Source: Deuterostichococcus epilithicus (taxonomy: Eukaryota > Chlorophyta > Trebouxiophyceae > Prasiolales > Stichococcaceae). From it: a stretch of DNA of 64,000 nt. Location of the stretch: NCBI GenBank assembly GCA_033439295.1, contig JAVTLE010000005.1:1786501-1850500 (forward strand), in the 5' to 3' direction. The notes below the pieces were generated by a model. That model made no database searches and was not told where the DNA came from. It was given only the letters and a program-made list of their open reading frames with translations. This document shows, one piece after another, positions 44,978-56,909 of the stretch. How positions within the stretch are numbered: position 1 is the stretch's first letter; each line of letters begins with the position of its first letter. A program made the translations under genes and the position numbers.

Positions 44978-45237
44978 CGCCGGACTCCCTCAAACAACCT
45001 CAGGGCCAATGAAAGACTGCCTCACTGCGCTGCCACCGGTCAAAACCGCCGTAATGGGTCCGGGAAGGTCCCAAGGCTGCAAGGCAGCACTGGGTCACGT
45101 GCCAGTTGCACATTTTGCCCCCCAATGCTGCTCCAACAATTGCCTGCAGATTTTGTCGTTGCATAAAGAGTTTTGTGGTCGCCTTTGCAATGTCTATGAG
45201 ACCAGACGCATTGTAGCTACGTCGCGACGCCTGCGTC
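44978..45237. promoter_or_regulatory. Short divergent promoter, RKP / solenoid-protein gene
   Basis: Only 260 bp separate the opposed start codons (44977 minus, 45238 plus), the tightest head-to-head pair of the window. No motif was recognised. Confidence 0.5.
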
Positions 45238-48200
45238 ATGGACGACCTGTGGGCCAAGTTGGACACTCCAGCACCGCAGGCGAGTTCGAAAGCTCGTCGG
45301 TCTGCTGAGGCACACGCTGATGTATGTCTGGAAACTTTGAAACTGACGCGGCTTGATGCGCTGCAGCGACATACCCTCCAGCAGCTGGCAACCAACAGGT
45401 GCGTGCGCCTCGCCATGCCGCACCGCTGCTCCTGATTCGCCGTGCCCTCGCCACTGCGTTGGATACCATTCCGTCGATATCGTGTCGACGTCTGTGCTGT
45501 TTGCAGGCACCTGCTTCGGCCAATTCAGCACGGCCAGGCTGCAACCCTGCTGCTGGTGCTGACTGGGAAGCAGGCGGATGCGCAGGCGCTGACGCATGCG
45601 CTGCAGCTGCTCTCTCGATATGCGCAGCAGCAGCAGAACTCAGCGCAGGGTAGGCTGTGCAGACGTAACCTCCTCTGGTTTGACTTGTGACCCTCTGAAA
45701 TGGAATTGCTGACAGCCGGTTTGCCATGTGACAGGGCTCCATGGCGGCGGCGGCGGCGACAACGAACATTTGCTACTGCAGGGTGTCGATGCGGCTCTGC
45801 GGCAGTCTGAAGGGTCTCAGCTGCCCCTATCCCTCGTGGCAGCATCAGTGCTCTTCCTCGGCACTGCGGTCAGAGGTGAGCTTGCTGCCACGGCAGGTCC
45901 CCCCTCAACGTCATGTCGTCGCGCTCCAAAATACTGATGCTCATCACTGTTCAACCATCGTCGCTTCGCATCCGAATCGTCTGCGCACTGAGGCTGTCCT
46001 GTGGACCATGCAGCATTGCCATCTGGAGCGGCCGCCACTGCAGATGCTGTCGTTGGCGGGCTCTGCCGCCTGCTGGACGCCTATGGGCCCGACATTGCAG
46101 ACCGGCGTTTGCTGGAGGAGACGACAGCGGGCATCTCGCACAGTCTGTGTGCGGCTCAGGTATTGCGTCTGACAGAAAGCTTCAGAAAGGCTCCCAATCA
46201 CGTGTGCGTCAAGCTCTATCCAAGATTAAATCACACATGCGAGCAGCCCAAGCCAGGTGTCAACAGAGCAAGTGCGAAATTACGGCAGAAATCTCCTAAA
46301 TTGATCACCTCCGTCTGTGAAATCCGCCCCTCCCCTTCAGGTGTCGAACGAAGCTGCGCAGTGGCTGCTCAGCGGCCTGCTGGCAGCGTGGTCAGACGCT
46401 GGCCGTCCCAGAGCGCCAATTGGCGTCGCACAGCTGCAGCTCGATCAGCTGGCGCCGCTGTGGCGCATGATGCAGATGGTTTGCCACACGCTCCCGCGTC
46501 AGCATGGATTTCTGCCGCCGCCGCCGTCGCCGCATCAGCAGGATCCACCTGCGCCGACCGCCGAGCGACTGCATGGCCTGGCAGCCGTCCTGTGCTCGGC
46601 GATCGAACATGGCAGCCCGGCACAGGCCGCGGCGGGCCTGCTGGCGGCTGCGGGCTCGATGCAGGGGCTGCGCGCAGCAGGCGCCAGTGACGTGACTCTG
46701 TCGGTGCTGGTGCACCTGGCCGCATGGCTGCCGCCGGCGAGCGTCTCCGCGCTGGAGGCCCTGGAAGCCGCAGCGCACGGCGCAGGGCAGCCGGACGTGC
46801 AGTTGGCCGTGTTACGGCGGGATGCCGCTTCGCTTGCGGCGCTCGTCGCCGCCCAGGTCAGTGACGCGGCGGCACGTAGGACTGATTTGTGTCTGTCTTA
46901 CATTTCTACTTTGGGTGCGACCCACTCGGAAGTCCGCTGCTGCCACCTGCAGAAAGCACATACTGCCTTGCTCACGCTTCCAATCGTTCTCAAGCAGCCG
47001 CAGGATGTCGAAGTCAGGCAGCTTCATTGCTTGACTCGGAAGTTGATTTGCCGCACCGCACCCCCATCGCGCGGCTGTTGGACCGGCAGGCTGGGCCCGG
47101 GGAGGCGCAGGCGCCGTGCACCGCCGCAGAGCTGCGCTGCCAGGCAGGTACACTGCTGGACGGCGTGACGGACATCCGGCCCCTGCACGCGGCCGCGGCG
47201 GCGGGGCAGCCGCCCGGGGAGGGCGCGCGCAATGCAGGCCCGTGCAGGCTGCCTCCTGATGCAGCACTCCGGCCCCCTCGGTGCGCCTCCCTGAGTTCAC
47301 TGACTCCGCAGGCCGTCGAGCCTTGGGCTGTCGTGTGTTCTCTTACCTTACCTCTCGGCGCGCAGGGCTGGCAAATTCTCAATTTCACCATGGCCTGAAG
47401 CTGCTTGTAGGTGTCGGTGACGCCAGGCTTGGGGTCAGCTCCACCCTGCTGCTGGTGACACGTGTCATGCACGGATGCTGCAGGCAGCAGGGTGCTGCTG
47501 GCGTACCAGCAGGCCTCCTGCAACAGCCGGGCGGCGGTGCAGCAGGCCGCGCTGCAGGGCGCGGCGCGGTTCGCGGGCGGCTGGGGCGCCTGTGCGGCGC
47601 GCGCGCCGACCGGCTGGCTGCAGCAGGCTGCAGACCTGGGCGCCCGCCAGGTGTGGCCACCTGCCGGGGCAGCTGCCGCAGCCGCCGCCGCAGCTGCCAT
47701 GCGAAACTGCCGCCATGCGATTCAGGAAGTTACGACGGCGAAGGAGCGGCGACGGGCTTGCAGGAGCTTTACTGCTGGGTCAGTGCCACTTGAAGGTCTC
47801 CTTCGCGTGTCGCAGGCGCTGGACCGGGCGTTTGGCACCTTCCTGCCGCTGCTGTTCGCCATGTGGACGCGCGCGCAGCGCACGGCCGATGCCAGCGCCA
47901 CCGCGGCGCTGGTGCTGGACGTGCTGGCCTCCCTGCACTTTGCGCACACTCAGCACGGCCTTTACTCTGGCCTGGTGCAGGTGAAATTAGTCCCAACCAC
48001 GGCCTGAGGCCCCGCACCCCAGCTCTGTGCAGCTGCACATCCGCCAGCATGCCGCTGGACTTGCCCGGGGGCTCAGGTGCCCGCCAGGAGCAGGGCCTCA
48101 CAGCGTCGGCCGCCCGCTGTCACGCGTTGACGCCACGCTGCTGCAGGGCACGCTGGCGGAGGTGGCGGGCAGCGACGCCGCCAGCAGGCGGCTGGCCGCG

Positions 48201-49753
48201 GCCATGCCGGAGTACGGCGCCCTCGCAGCGGCGGCAGCGGCGCCCNGCGCCCAGCCTGCCTGGCTGGCCGACCCGGCGCTGGGCGCCCGCGCGCAATTCC
48301 TTTGCAGCGTGCTGGCGCCGTGCGCGCAGCGGCTGCCGCAGGTGCGGCCAGGCTCATTCATCGATCACTGAAACAATTGAGGCAGCCGGATGACAGGCAG
48401 CCCTTCCGCCTTGCCTGAGCCGTCGGTGGGTAGCTGCTGGCAGGCCATCAGGCGAGCTTCCCTCAAACGGGGCGCTGTGCAGCAGCCCTCACTTGCCGCA
48501 GGGGAAATGACCCTGGGCCGGCTACTCGCGCCCCACTGAAGCCCAGCGCACACATTCCCTCTCCTATCTCTGCACGCAGTCGCTTTGCAAACAACAATTC
48601 AACCCCATGTGCCCTGTAGGCGGACCTGGCGCGGCTGATGCCGGTGGCGCTGCTGCTGGTGCAGCACCCGTCGGCTGCCGCAAACGCCGCCGCGCACTCG
48701 CTCTTCGGCGCCCTCCTGCAGGTTTGGCAGCGTTCTGTCTGCTACACATTCGCATCCGCCGCATCCTTTCATTCACGCTTTTGTGTCGCTGATGCGTGCC
48801 TAGACCCGTGGGCACATGTCGATGCATCCAAGGTCTCCTCCTCCACTCACGAGCCTGCCACATACGCCGTGCCGTCTCGTGTCTGCACAAACGTCCATGC
48901 ATGCCATAAACCCCTCAGAAAGGCCTCGCGCGACCTGGTGGTAGGCGCTGCACGATGCGGAGCAGGAGCAGTGGGCGGCAGCCTACGCGACCCGCGCGCT
49001 GCCGGCCTACCCTGCCGCCGTGTCCGCGACCGATCTGGCCGCCGCGCTGGACGCGTGCGCCAAGCTGCTGCCCGTCGGCAGCATGGCGCCGGTGCTGATT
49101 GCACGGCAGCTGGCGGGCCGCTCCCGCGAGCTGCTGGCGCCGCCCGGATTTGCAGTGCGCCCGCTGGGGGCTGTGCCGTCGCCGCTGCCGCCAGCCGGCA
49201 CCGCTGTGGCCTCAAATCTGGGTGATTCAGCACCGAGCGGCGGCCCCGACCTGGGGCCGGGCTGGACGGCGGGCGAGGCGGCTGCGGCGGCGCTGCCGCT
49301 GGCGCAGCTCCTGGCGCATCTGCTGCTGGTGGTTGACTTTCATGTGTTGCCCGACGTGATGGACGCCGCAGAGGCCGCCGTGCTGGCGGCGCCGCCCGCC
49401 TCGCAGCAGCAGGTGTGGGTAGATCATCGCACAGACACGATGTCTGGCGAGGCCCTTGGGGGATGCGGAGGTGTGCACAAAACCCATGTGGTGTTTGTCT
49501 GATGGCGAAATGATACGAGCAGCGGACGCAGAGCACCCGCATGCTGCATGAAGGTTTATGAAGGTGCGAGCACATTGAAAGCAGCCTTGCGAGCCTCTCC
49601 TTGCTGCTGCAACCACAGGTGTGCGGAGCTATGTACGACGTGCTCGCCGCGAGTGACGACTACATCCGGAAGGTGGACCTGATGCGGTGGCATCAGCGCC
49701 TGCTGCACCATGTGTTCCAGCACGCGACTGTGGTGCAGTCGCCCCCTGCATGA
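45238..49753 (+). CDS. Unrecognised large alpha-helical (HEAT/ARM-like) solenoid protein
   Basis: I cannot name this protein. It exceeds 1,000 aa. Early exons chain in phase: 45238-45398, 45507-45649, 45735-45875, 45993-46159, 46341-46856, then from 47018. Later coding blocks lie near 47475-47700, 47815-47980, 48120-48340, 48622-48720, 48930-49412 and 49618-49753. It is almost entirely alternating amphipathic helices rich in Ala and Leu (LLLVLTGKQADAQALTHALQ, LPLSLVAASVLFLGTAV, LVLDVLASLHFAHTQHG, LPLAQLLAHLLLVVDFHVLP), as in importin- or ECM29-like solenoids. The last exon, YDVLAASDDYIRKVDLMRWH, is the most distinctive segment. No signal peptide, membrane helix or enzymatic motif was seen. 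Confidence 0.7.
48246..48246. other. Ambiguous base (N) inside the solenoid-protein gene
   Basis: A single N in an extremely GC-rich coding stretch, leaving one codon undetermined; an assembly or sequencing ambiguity. Confidence 0.99.
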
Positions 49754-50287
49754 TGCCCTGGGCGTTGTAGAGTAGTCTTGTCCAGTTCGTAGGTGTGACA
49801 GGCGCAAATTTCAGGTAGGGATAAAGTGTCTGACTGTATCCATGCTGTATCATATCCGTAGGTCCAGGCAGGTTTGTCAGGCTCAGTATTTCAGAGAGGG
49901 GGGCCGGAGGTGTTTCCTGTAGGGTGCTGTGATGACCTGACATCATGCATCAATACACGGTTGCGCTTTGTACGTCGTGATTACAGTTTGCTTGTCTATG
50001 TTTGGTTGGACTCGCCCGTGATTGCTGTGAGTCAACCTGTCATTTCTGGCGGCCATTATTCTGCCATGCAGATCTGAAACCATGCAAGCGGCACCCGCTC
50101 AAGTCGTGCAGGATGTCTACCTAAAGAGAACGACGGATGCAATGAAATCGGGTGGTCTGATCCTCAATTATGATCCTCAACGACTGCTTTTGCAGCAGCT
50201 GCGTCCGCACGAGCGAGCCCCGCATGTGATTCGTCCCTTTAATGCGTGTCAGTCTTTGCGGGCCCACGCGGGCTCGATCAGACGCAC
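49754..50287. other. Convergent intergenic region, solenoid-protein / SCP phosphatase
   Basis: 534 bp between stop codons, visibly more AT-rich than the flanking exons. A minus-strand TGTAA lies at 49985-49981. No gene was recognised. Confidence 0.5.
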
Positions 50288-52770
50288 TCACCGCCCGCGG
50301 TGCAGTGCTGCCCGCTGCTTGGCATGCAATGCTGCGACCTTTGGCGCCAAGTGGTCCCGCACGTCCTCGACCTGCCGCGGCACGAGATCCAGAATCAGCT
50401 GCTGTCGCAAGCGTCCTGTCAAAGCTCATCACGCAGCTGCGGGATGTCGCCCTCTGTACCCTGTCCCAAACCCCTGAACGGGTGCCAGCTTACAGATCTG
50501 CAGCTGCCGGCACTGACATAGGCACTGTTTGGGGGGAAGACACGAGACGTGGCACTCTCCACTGCCAAACAATAGGGATAATGGTTCACGACCACAGGCG
50601 CACATTCTGCAGCTCCATGAGGATGGGCAGGATGTCCAGCAGCTCCACATCGTCCTTCTCGTCGATGAAGGTGCCGATGGGCATCGCGTTCTCCGGCTGG
50701 AAGACGTACGAGTGCGGGCTGCGCGGCGCAGAGAACACATGAGGTAAACACAGCATGTGAAGGACAGTGCCACCAGACAAGCCGGCGAGGAAGGTGACCA
50801 GGACGTGCTACAGACTTGGAATGTGTGGATGGGCGATGCGATGGATGAGCGCCGCCGCGAGGACTGTCTTCGTGCCTCATGTTAGAGGAGGACGCGGCGG
50901 GTTGCGAGGCGGGCCCGAAGCGCCGCCGACTGCCTGCGGCCGCTGTCCGCGCCTTGCTGCCAGACAGCTGCGGTGCGCAGGCGCTCGGGGCAAATGCGCG
51001 CACCTGTTGTCCACGATGATGGTGGTGGACAGCGGGCGGCCGAGCGCCAGCAGGTCCTTCACGTAGTTGCCCTCGTACGGGCAGCACGACTCCCTGAACA
51101 GCCGCCACCGCACCTGCGTAAGCCACATGGCGCTGTGAGCGCCGTAAAGAGCGCCGCGCGGCGCTTTTTGGACACTGGCACAGCCATCGTCCGGCAGGTG
51201 GCTCGACGTCGTTGTCTGGTTACAATGGCACGTGCTGCCTCGCAAGTCACGGTGCATGTTGCGTCACGCCAGAAGGGTTGTGAGCTGATGAAGAACGCGA
51301 GACGGTGACCGGTTCAGTTGGTGCCATTCACGGACGCACCACGTGGCCCTTGTCGAGGAGGTCCAGCAGCGGGTCGGCGTACTTTGCCAGGCTGGCGGTG
51401 AAGACGACCACCTCGAAGGCGGCGCCCACCGCCGCCATGAAGGCGTCCATGTGCGGCCGCTTCAGCACATACACGTCCACCACCTGCCGCCGCGCAAGCC
51501 CTCGCAGTGATCCATCGAGCCGCTGCTGTCCTAGGAATGCTCAGGGACGTTCAAAACTCATGCAGAGGCTCCATTCGACGAGCCTGAGGTGCTCATTGAT
51601 ATGAGTGCACACAGCTGGCTGGGGCACATATGTGCTGTCGCGTGCAGTGTGCAGACAGCACACCTTGCCCTCGATCTCCACCGGGATGATGTAGTCTGGG
51701 TCGGGGATGGGCTTGAAGCTGGAGTGCACCAGCGTCTCGTCCAGGTCCAGCACCAGGCACTTTTTTTGTGCGTCCTGCAAAGAGCATTGGCGACAGCGTG
51801 CTTGAGGCCCCACCTTTCGATGCATGAACCGGCAGGCAGCAGAATTCAGTGGCACACGATCATGACATGCAGCACACACATAATCGTGCCCGCTTGACTG
51901 CACAGCAGTATGTTCCCATAGAGGTGAGGCAACACTGTCACACGCGCTACGACTGTATGCATTGTGGCGCCGTTGCCATCTCCATGGGATATCAATGACA
52001 TGCTGCCGTCACGCACCAGGTAGGGGCGTGGGCCGAAGACATGCTTGGCTCTGGCATACGCCTGCCTTGACATATTATTGGAGCTGGATTCTTTGAAGCA
52101 GCACAGACGAGGCACTGTGGTCACAGGAAGGAGAGGGGGCAGAATGCACCTGCGGCGCGATGGGCCCCAGCACATGCTGCTGCGAGCCCCGCGGTGGCGG
52201 CACCGGCGCCGGCGGCCGCACGGCTACCGCGTCGGACTCGGAGCTGCGGTAATACTGGTCTGTCGCCGGGGGCGCCAGGCAGCACAGCAGCGACCGCAGG
52301 CGGTCCCGCCATGTGGCCCGCGACTCCGGCGGCGCTGTCTCTGGGCGCAGGCGCGCTGCCGCGCCGCTGGCAGACTCCCTGGTAACCTGCTCGAGGGAAC
52401 AGACGTGCTGATTGCACCTCAGCGCGCTTCCGGCAAGCTGCGGCTCGCTGGACAGCAGCATCCAAGCAAGAGCATCCAAAACTTGCCTGCAACCGATGCG
52501 GCGCCTTCATGACACACACTCGATGCACGTATTGACCTGGCAGTCCTGTCACCGCAGCAGCACCTGGGTGATGAAGGACGGCTGACTCTCCTGCGCGCTG
52601 TCGTCTGGATCGTCCCCGCCGTTCTCTGAGCTCTGCGTGTCGCGCTTTGGCACCAGGGTCCCATCCTTCTCCCGCCTCGACAGCTGCAGGAACGAGGTCT
52701 TGGCCCCCGTCCTGACCATGGAGCCGGCACAGGCTCCTGGTGGGGCCGCAGGAGGACAGGCTGCCTCCAA
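50288..52770 (-). CDS. SCP/CTDSP-type small CTD phosphatase-like protein
   Basis: DxDx(T/V) phosphatase of the FCP/SCP family, which in animals dephosphorylates the RNA polymerase II C-terminal domain and other Ser-phosphoproteins. Seven exons chain in phase to 335 aa: 52770-52564, 52386-52150, 51774-51664, 51483-51340, 51113-51004, 50718-50604, 50371-50288. After a low-complexity N-terminus comes SLLCCLAPP, a Cys pair comparable with the SLFCC of animal SCP1. The catalytic domain is textbook: [97 protein letters not shown]. It ends with a short basic helix. The first ATG (52770) was chosen; 52719 is an in-frame alternative. Confidence 0.94.
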
Positions 52771-53196
52771 TGAAGGGCTATTGTCGTGTGATCAAGTGCT
52801 GTTCAATTCCGCTTAACCGGCTTTCGGACTTCAGGGTCCGCAGCGACCGAGCAAACGCGCGCCCAAAGGCCGCTACATGTCGCGCCCAGCATCCGCGGAG
52901 TCAGTCTGGCCTCGGATTTGCGGCAGCTCCAGTCTCTCGCCCAGCGGCAGCTGTGGACAGTCTGTGAGCGGTTTCGAGCCGGCGGGGGAACGGGCTCGCA
53001 CAGAGCTCTCAACAGCGGGCTCCTGACAGCAGGGTCAGAGCAGACGATGCACTGCCGTGAGCGGCTCTTTTCCACAAAAGCACAAGCAATTAGTAAATCA
53101 CAAGTGGCAAACTGTGAAAAACCCTCAGACTTTAGTCCGACCTGGCAGGCCTTTCCATGATCTTGAGAAGATGACAGCACAAGTCGAATTGCAGTC
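52771..53196. promoter_or_regulatory. Divergent promoter region, SCP phosphatase / MGDG synthase
   Basis: 426 bp between opposed start codons. No specific element was recognised and no protein-like frame was found. Confidence 0.5.
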
Positions 53197-56100
53197 ATGG
53201 CGCGAACCGCGGACGGTGCCCAGCCGGGCCCGGGCAGCCTCGCACTTGCATCCCTCTCGCTACAAGTGGGCTCCGGCAGGTTTGTGGGACCGACACATGC
53301 TGCCCGCACCCAGAGGCAGGCGTGCCAGCCCGTGTGCGAGGCAAGGGACGGCCAGTCAGCCGCAAGCAGTGGCTCAGAAACAGCTGCAGGCAAAGGGGGT
53401 CTGCGATTTTCAGGGGCGGGGCTGTTTGGCAGGCTCAGAGGAGCAGCGCTATCCATATCTGCAGGCGCAGGCCTCCTGGTGGGTGCTCATCCCTTCCTCG
53501 TGAGTCTTCCTGCTGGCAAATACGGTTCATGTCAGAAGTTGCTGCAGCAGACTCACCTGCAAATCATTTTGTCGTGCACTGCCTGCTGGTACACTTCAGG
53601 GTGGGTGGCGGCCATGTGCGGCAGGCATTTGCCCGGGCTACACTCGACGTTCAAGAACTGTGAGTCTGCAGCCGTATAGCTCGCGTGCCAAACAGCACGC
53701 GTAAGGCCAGCTGCTGATGTGCACCGCAGCATGGCGGCGCGGGGCCGGCGCGGGCGCTCCAGCTGTGGCCCTTCCACAAGGGCCGCGGCGGCGGCGGCGG
53801 CGGCACGCCCGGCCGCAAGAAGCGGGTGCTGGTGCTCATGAGCGATACAGGCGGCGGCCACCGCGCCAGCGCGCAGGCCATCAAGGCTGGCTTCGAGCAG
53901 CTGTATGGCGATGAGTTCCACTTTGACATCGTGGACATGTGGACGCAGCACACCTACTTCCCATTCAACCGGGCCGCGGGAAGCTACAGCTTCATGGTGC
54001 GGGATCCGACGCCGGCGGTCTGCTTGCAAGCAACTCAGAAATACCCTGCGGCCGCCCCGATCATGCGGGCGGCCGGCTACTGAAGCAGGGCCACATGGCA
54101 GCAGCAGCTCGTCGTCAGGCGCCAGGCACGCGGACGCAACGGCAACAGCAAGCGTGGTGTGCATCTGTGCACCTTCTTGCGCAGGTGAAGTACCCCATCC
54201 TGTGGAGGATAGGGTACACCGTGACGCAGCCGCGGCTGGTGCACGTGCCGGCGCAGCACATCATGGGCCTCATGGTGGGGCACTTTGTGTCCAAGGCGTA
54301 CGCGCAGTACAAGCCCGACCTCGTCGTCTCGGTGCACCCGCTCATGCAGGTGAGCGCGTTCTGCCGGCGGTGCTGCTCAGGGGGCGACCGTCACAAGTTG
54401 GTGCACTGCAGGACGTTCGAGTTGGGCAAATCATGCATGCAACTGCCTTGGGGTCGCTTGCGACGATCCCATCGTTGCAGCCATGGCACAAGGCGATTCG
54501 AGGCAGCCATTGTGAGGGCCACTGATGAGATGTGTGTCCCACTGTGTGCTGGCACCTGCAGGGCGTACCGCTGAGGGTGCTGAAGTCGCGGATAAAGCAG
54601 GGGCTGCAGGACCCCATCAATTTTGCGACCGTCGTCACCGACCTGTGCACCTGCCACAACACGTGAGCGCTTCCGTCGCCTGTGCCTCCCTTTGATCAGC
54701 TCTGCTGCGATCTCGAGGCTGCCGGGGCTCATGTGTCGGACATTGGGCGCCGTGCCGTGCCGCGCCGTGCCGAGGCCGGTGCAAATTCAGCGCAACTGAC
54801 CACAGCGCCGGCATGGTTCATGTAGGTGGTTCCACAGGGACGTGGACCGGTGCTTCGTGGCGACGGAGGACACAGCGAGGCGGGCCCGCTCCATGGGCCT
54901 GCAGGACAGCCAGATCGTGGTGCACGGCCTGCCCATCCGGCCCGCCTTTGCGCGCAAGCAGCCCTCGAAGCAGGCCCTGCGTGCCAAGTTGGGTGCGCGG
55001 CAGCACGGCATGTATGCACCCCCCTGCAGCACTCGCTCAATGTTTTGCTTTTGCTGACGTGCAGCCACAGAGGAGTGTGCGTGTTGCGAAGGCTTGCATC
55101 ATGCGCCAGCGGCGGCACCAAGGCCGCTGGCATGACACCGTTGCCTCTTCGTGCTGGCGCTTTCTTTTATTTGCTCGCATCAGAGCGGGCGGTCGTTCGC
55201 CAGCCAAGACCGGTCACTATCATGGGGGGAGCCCCAGTCTGACGACCCTCCAAATCCCTGCACGCAGGCCTGCGGAAGGACGTGCCGGCGGTGCTGGTGG
55301 TGGCTGGCGGCGAGGGCATGGGCCCCGTTGAGAAGACGTGCTCCGCGATAGCAAAACTGTGTGGCGCCAGCGTGCAGCTGGTGGTGGTGTGCGGCCGCAA
55401 CGCCAAGCTGGGCGTTCGGCTGCAGCAGCGGCAGTGGCCGCCCGGCATGCACGTCCTGGTGCAGGTGCGGGCGGCTGCAAAGGATACTCTCCCTCCCGTG
55501 CATGCACAGGTCTGTTCACAGCTCAGCGCTCTGTGGAACTGATCATATGCAGTCACGGCGGCGCGCAATGCTCAGCTGCTGCCGCTGTCAACCGGCAGGG
55601 CTTCGTGAACAACATGGAGGAGTGGATGCACGCGAGCGACGTGATCATCACCAAGGCGGGCCCGGGGACCATCGCCGAATCCTTCATCTGCGGCCTGCCG
55701 GTGCTGCTCAATGGCTTCATCCCCGGCCAGGAGGAGGGCAACATCGAGTACGTGGTGGAAAACCAGGTGCGTCCCCATGTGGAGGGATCCAGCATTTGTA
55801 TTTGGTATTAGCGATTTGTCAATGTGAGGCAAGCACAGCTCTGTGCGCGTGATCAACAACGTGACATTGGCATGTGCTTTGTGTGGATTTACCTATGATC
55901 ATTGGGCTGCAGGTCGCGCTTGCAAGTTGCAAGTTGCAAAGTGCACTTGCACTTGTACATTTTACCCTGGCTCCCCTGCATCAGTGACCTCACGCTCACC
56001 CTCCAGCGAACTTCCTGCGCAGGTGGGCGCCTTTGAGCGGGAGCCGACGGCGATTGCTGAGACCGTCAAGTCGTGGGCGGGCGACGGCGCCGACCGCGGC

Positions 56101-56250
56101 GGATTTGATGCGATGGTCAAGCGCGCCAAGGCGCTGGGCACGCCGCATGCGCTCTTCGAGATCTGCCGCGACCTGGCGGCGCTTGCAGAACACCCCAGCT
56201 TTGCACCGTCGCAGGAAAATCGGCGGCCGCTGGCGCTGCAGCCCGCCTGA
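53197..56250 (+). CDS. MGD1: Monogalactosyldiacylglycerol synthase (GT28)
   Basis: Transfers galactose from UDP-galactose to diacylglycerol at the plastid envelope, making the main thylakoid lipid. Eight exons chain in phase to 531 aa: 53197-53499, 53730-53996, 54185-54349, 54562-54662, 54826-54992, 55268-55464, 55599-55766, 56023-56250. Exon 1 gives a roughly 100-residue transit-like leader followed by a Gly run. N-terminal GT-B domain: [65 protein letters not shown]-terminal UDP-Gal domain: [53 protein letters not shown]. All conserved blocks are intact. Intron 7 contains a small degenerate repeat of cttgcaagttgcaagttgca (about 55919-55957). Confidence 0.96.
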
Positions 56251-56909
56251 TCGGCAATTTTGGATGCGGTTTTGCAGGAGCAATTCTGAGGGAAATGGCG
56301 ACAGCCTGTCACAGCGCCTTTGACAACTATCTTGGCCTTGAAGCCAGCAGATACCTAGACTCTCGGCATCCGCAGTCTGCCACAGGACCGAGGCGCTGCC
56401 ACAATTGTGCTGCATCAGCCGCGGCCCAGGGCTACTCGTACCTAGTGTGCTTTTCTTTCGGCCTGCATACACCAGTGAACGAGTGAACGACTGCTTGCAG
56501 GCCGGGCTTCTCTGTGCTTTACCTGTGGAGACGGCTACTGTTACTCTGCAGGAGCCCATCACTATGTTTGATTGGATTGCACACATCGCGATTTTGGTTT
56601 GTCCTCCGTCTCTGCCCAGTTACAAAATTAATAGCAGCAGTCTGCGAGCGAATCTGAAGTGGAGTTTGTTTCGAAGATCACTGATATGCATGCGTGGGTG
56701 ATCGCCTCCGGGACTTCACTGATGTGCAACAGAGCCATTTGCACTGAACGCTGCGCAGCAACGGTTCATTCACCGTCTTCCTTTTCCGGCTGAAACTTCC
56801 TGATACCTGCTGTTCAGAACCTGTGCTAGAAAGATGCTGCATGAACACAACGACTTTGCATGCAACCAACCCGGATGCACAGGAAGCTGACGCGGCATGG
56901 TTTCCGTCA
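56251..56909. other. Convergent intergenic region, MGD1 / PWP2
   Basis: 659 bp of mostly 3' UTR. A minus-strand TGTAA at 56624-56620 is a candidate PWP2 signal. Short open frames were seen but none resembles a protein. Confidence 0.5.

Noticed and set aside
55916-55957. Degenerate cttgcaagttgca / gtgcacttgcac stretch in an MGD1 intron as an RNA hairpin regulator
   Set aside because: Pairing is short and imperfect, and it lies mid-intron without conserved features.
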